Shown in pieces: positions 20,726 to 20,960 of a stretch of 20,960 nt of DNA. The stretch comes from a virus. The stretch's first letter is position 1; every line of letters begins with the position of its first letter. The DNA is taken from the IMG/VR virus record IMGVR_UViG_3300048507_000291, positions 1 through 20,960 of that record; one strand, 5' to 3'. Below the pieces are notes generated by a model, which saw nothing but the letters and a program-made list of their open reading frames with translations, ran no database searches and was not told the DNA's origin. A program made the translations under genes and the position numbers.

Positions 20726-20960
20726 ACTGGAAAGAAGCATATACTAAGATCTTTTTAAAAGAACAAGGTAAAAGTGCAAACGAATTGACAATAAAAGAGT
20801 TCATGCCACTATGGTGGAAGAACACTAGAAACAAAGGAGCAAGCGGTTTACGATTAACAGATCTAGGATTTGAAGTAGTTAATGAAATAGACTTAGCAAC
20901 ATACGATGTTCCTTATCCAAAAGATATGCCATTAACTACCCAAGTAATTATATTCCTAGA
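20722..20960 (+). CDS. 5' part of a late phage gene, running off the right edge
   Basis: ATG 20722 overlaps the previous stop. The frame stays open to the window end (79 full codons): it opens MNWKEAYTKIFLKEQGKSAN and continues ELTIKEFMPLWWKNTRNKG, GLRLTDLGFEVVNEIDLATY. The 'EFMPLWWKNTRNKGASGLRLT' stretch is Trp- and Lys-rich and could bind nucleic acid. No function known. Partial only because the window ends. Confidence 0.75.
   Translation, partial: MNWKEAYTKIFLKEQGKSANELTIKEFMPLWWKNTRNKGASGLRLTDLGFEVVNEIDLATYDVPYPKDMPLTTQVIIFL

Overview
The window is a segment of a tailed double-stranded DNA phage genome of the T4-like myovirus type that infects marine bacteria (cyanophage or pelagiphage relatives). 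The reasons are an AT-rich composition by eye, every gene on the + strand, genes packed with ATGA/TGATG-type overlaps, a T4-type family B DNA polymerase next to a sliding-clamp-like protein, T4-type late-promoter octamers (GATAAATA), and several small proteins of the kind found in marine T4-like phages. The host cannot be fixed from the sequence. No tRNA, rRNA, insertion sequence or CRISPR array was seen.

Layout. (1) 1-2122: the tail of a gene running in from the left, an intrinsic terminator, a small unknown gene, then three late-type genes that look like virion or virion-associated proteins, with two GATAAATA motifs. (2) 2123-8887: a replication block opened by a strong sigma70-type promoter. 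It holds a DsbA-like DNA-binding protein, a membrane protein, a short coupling ORF and the DNA polymerase (gp43). A run of metabolic genes follows: cupin, cytidylyltransferase, phosphomannomutase-like HAD phosphatase and NAD-dependent epimerase. The block ends with the sliding clamp (gp45-like), which has its own promoter, and a small membrane protein. (3) 8887-16757: a nucleotide-modification block. It has a DpdA-type transglycosylase, a DUF465-like protein, an unknown partner, a QueD-like T-fold protein, a glycosyltransferase, a beta-rich phage protein, a cupin, a purine-type phosphoribosyltransferase, a HIT protein, GTP cyclohydrolase I (FolE) and the radical-SAM enzyme QueE. (4) 16766-20387: accessory early/middle genes, namely an unknown acidic protein, a 2OG-Fe(II) oxygenase, a T4 RNase H-like 5'-3' exonuclease, two unknowns and a nitrilase-superfamily enzyme. 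(5) 20388-20960: a return to late-type genes, with a late promoter embedded in a start-codon hairpin.

How the genes work together. FolE, the QueD-like protein and QueE are three consecutive steps from GTP to 7-carboxy-7-deazaguanine. DpdA exchanges guanine in DNA for a 7-deazaguanine base. The block therefore implies a phage that hypermodifies its own DNA, probably against host restriction; QueC, needed to make preQ0, is not in the window. DpdA carries near its C terminus the hexapeptide FNSLFD that also forms the C-terminal clamp-binding tail of the polymerase here. This suggests that the modification enzyme is tethered to the replication clamp, which is the most interesting observation in the window. 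Second is the hairpin at 20406-20436: a late transcript would start inside it and lose its 5' arm, so early read-through RNA and late RNA should be translated differently.

Five near-consensus sigma70 promoters (TTGACA/G, exactly 17 bp, TATAAT/TATACT) and two to three GATAAATA late promoters give a clear early/late transcription map. There is no stretch over 300 bases without a gene; the longest gap (14990-15090) holds a promoter and a leader hairpin.
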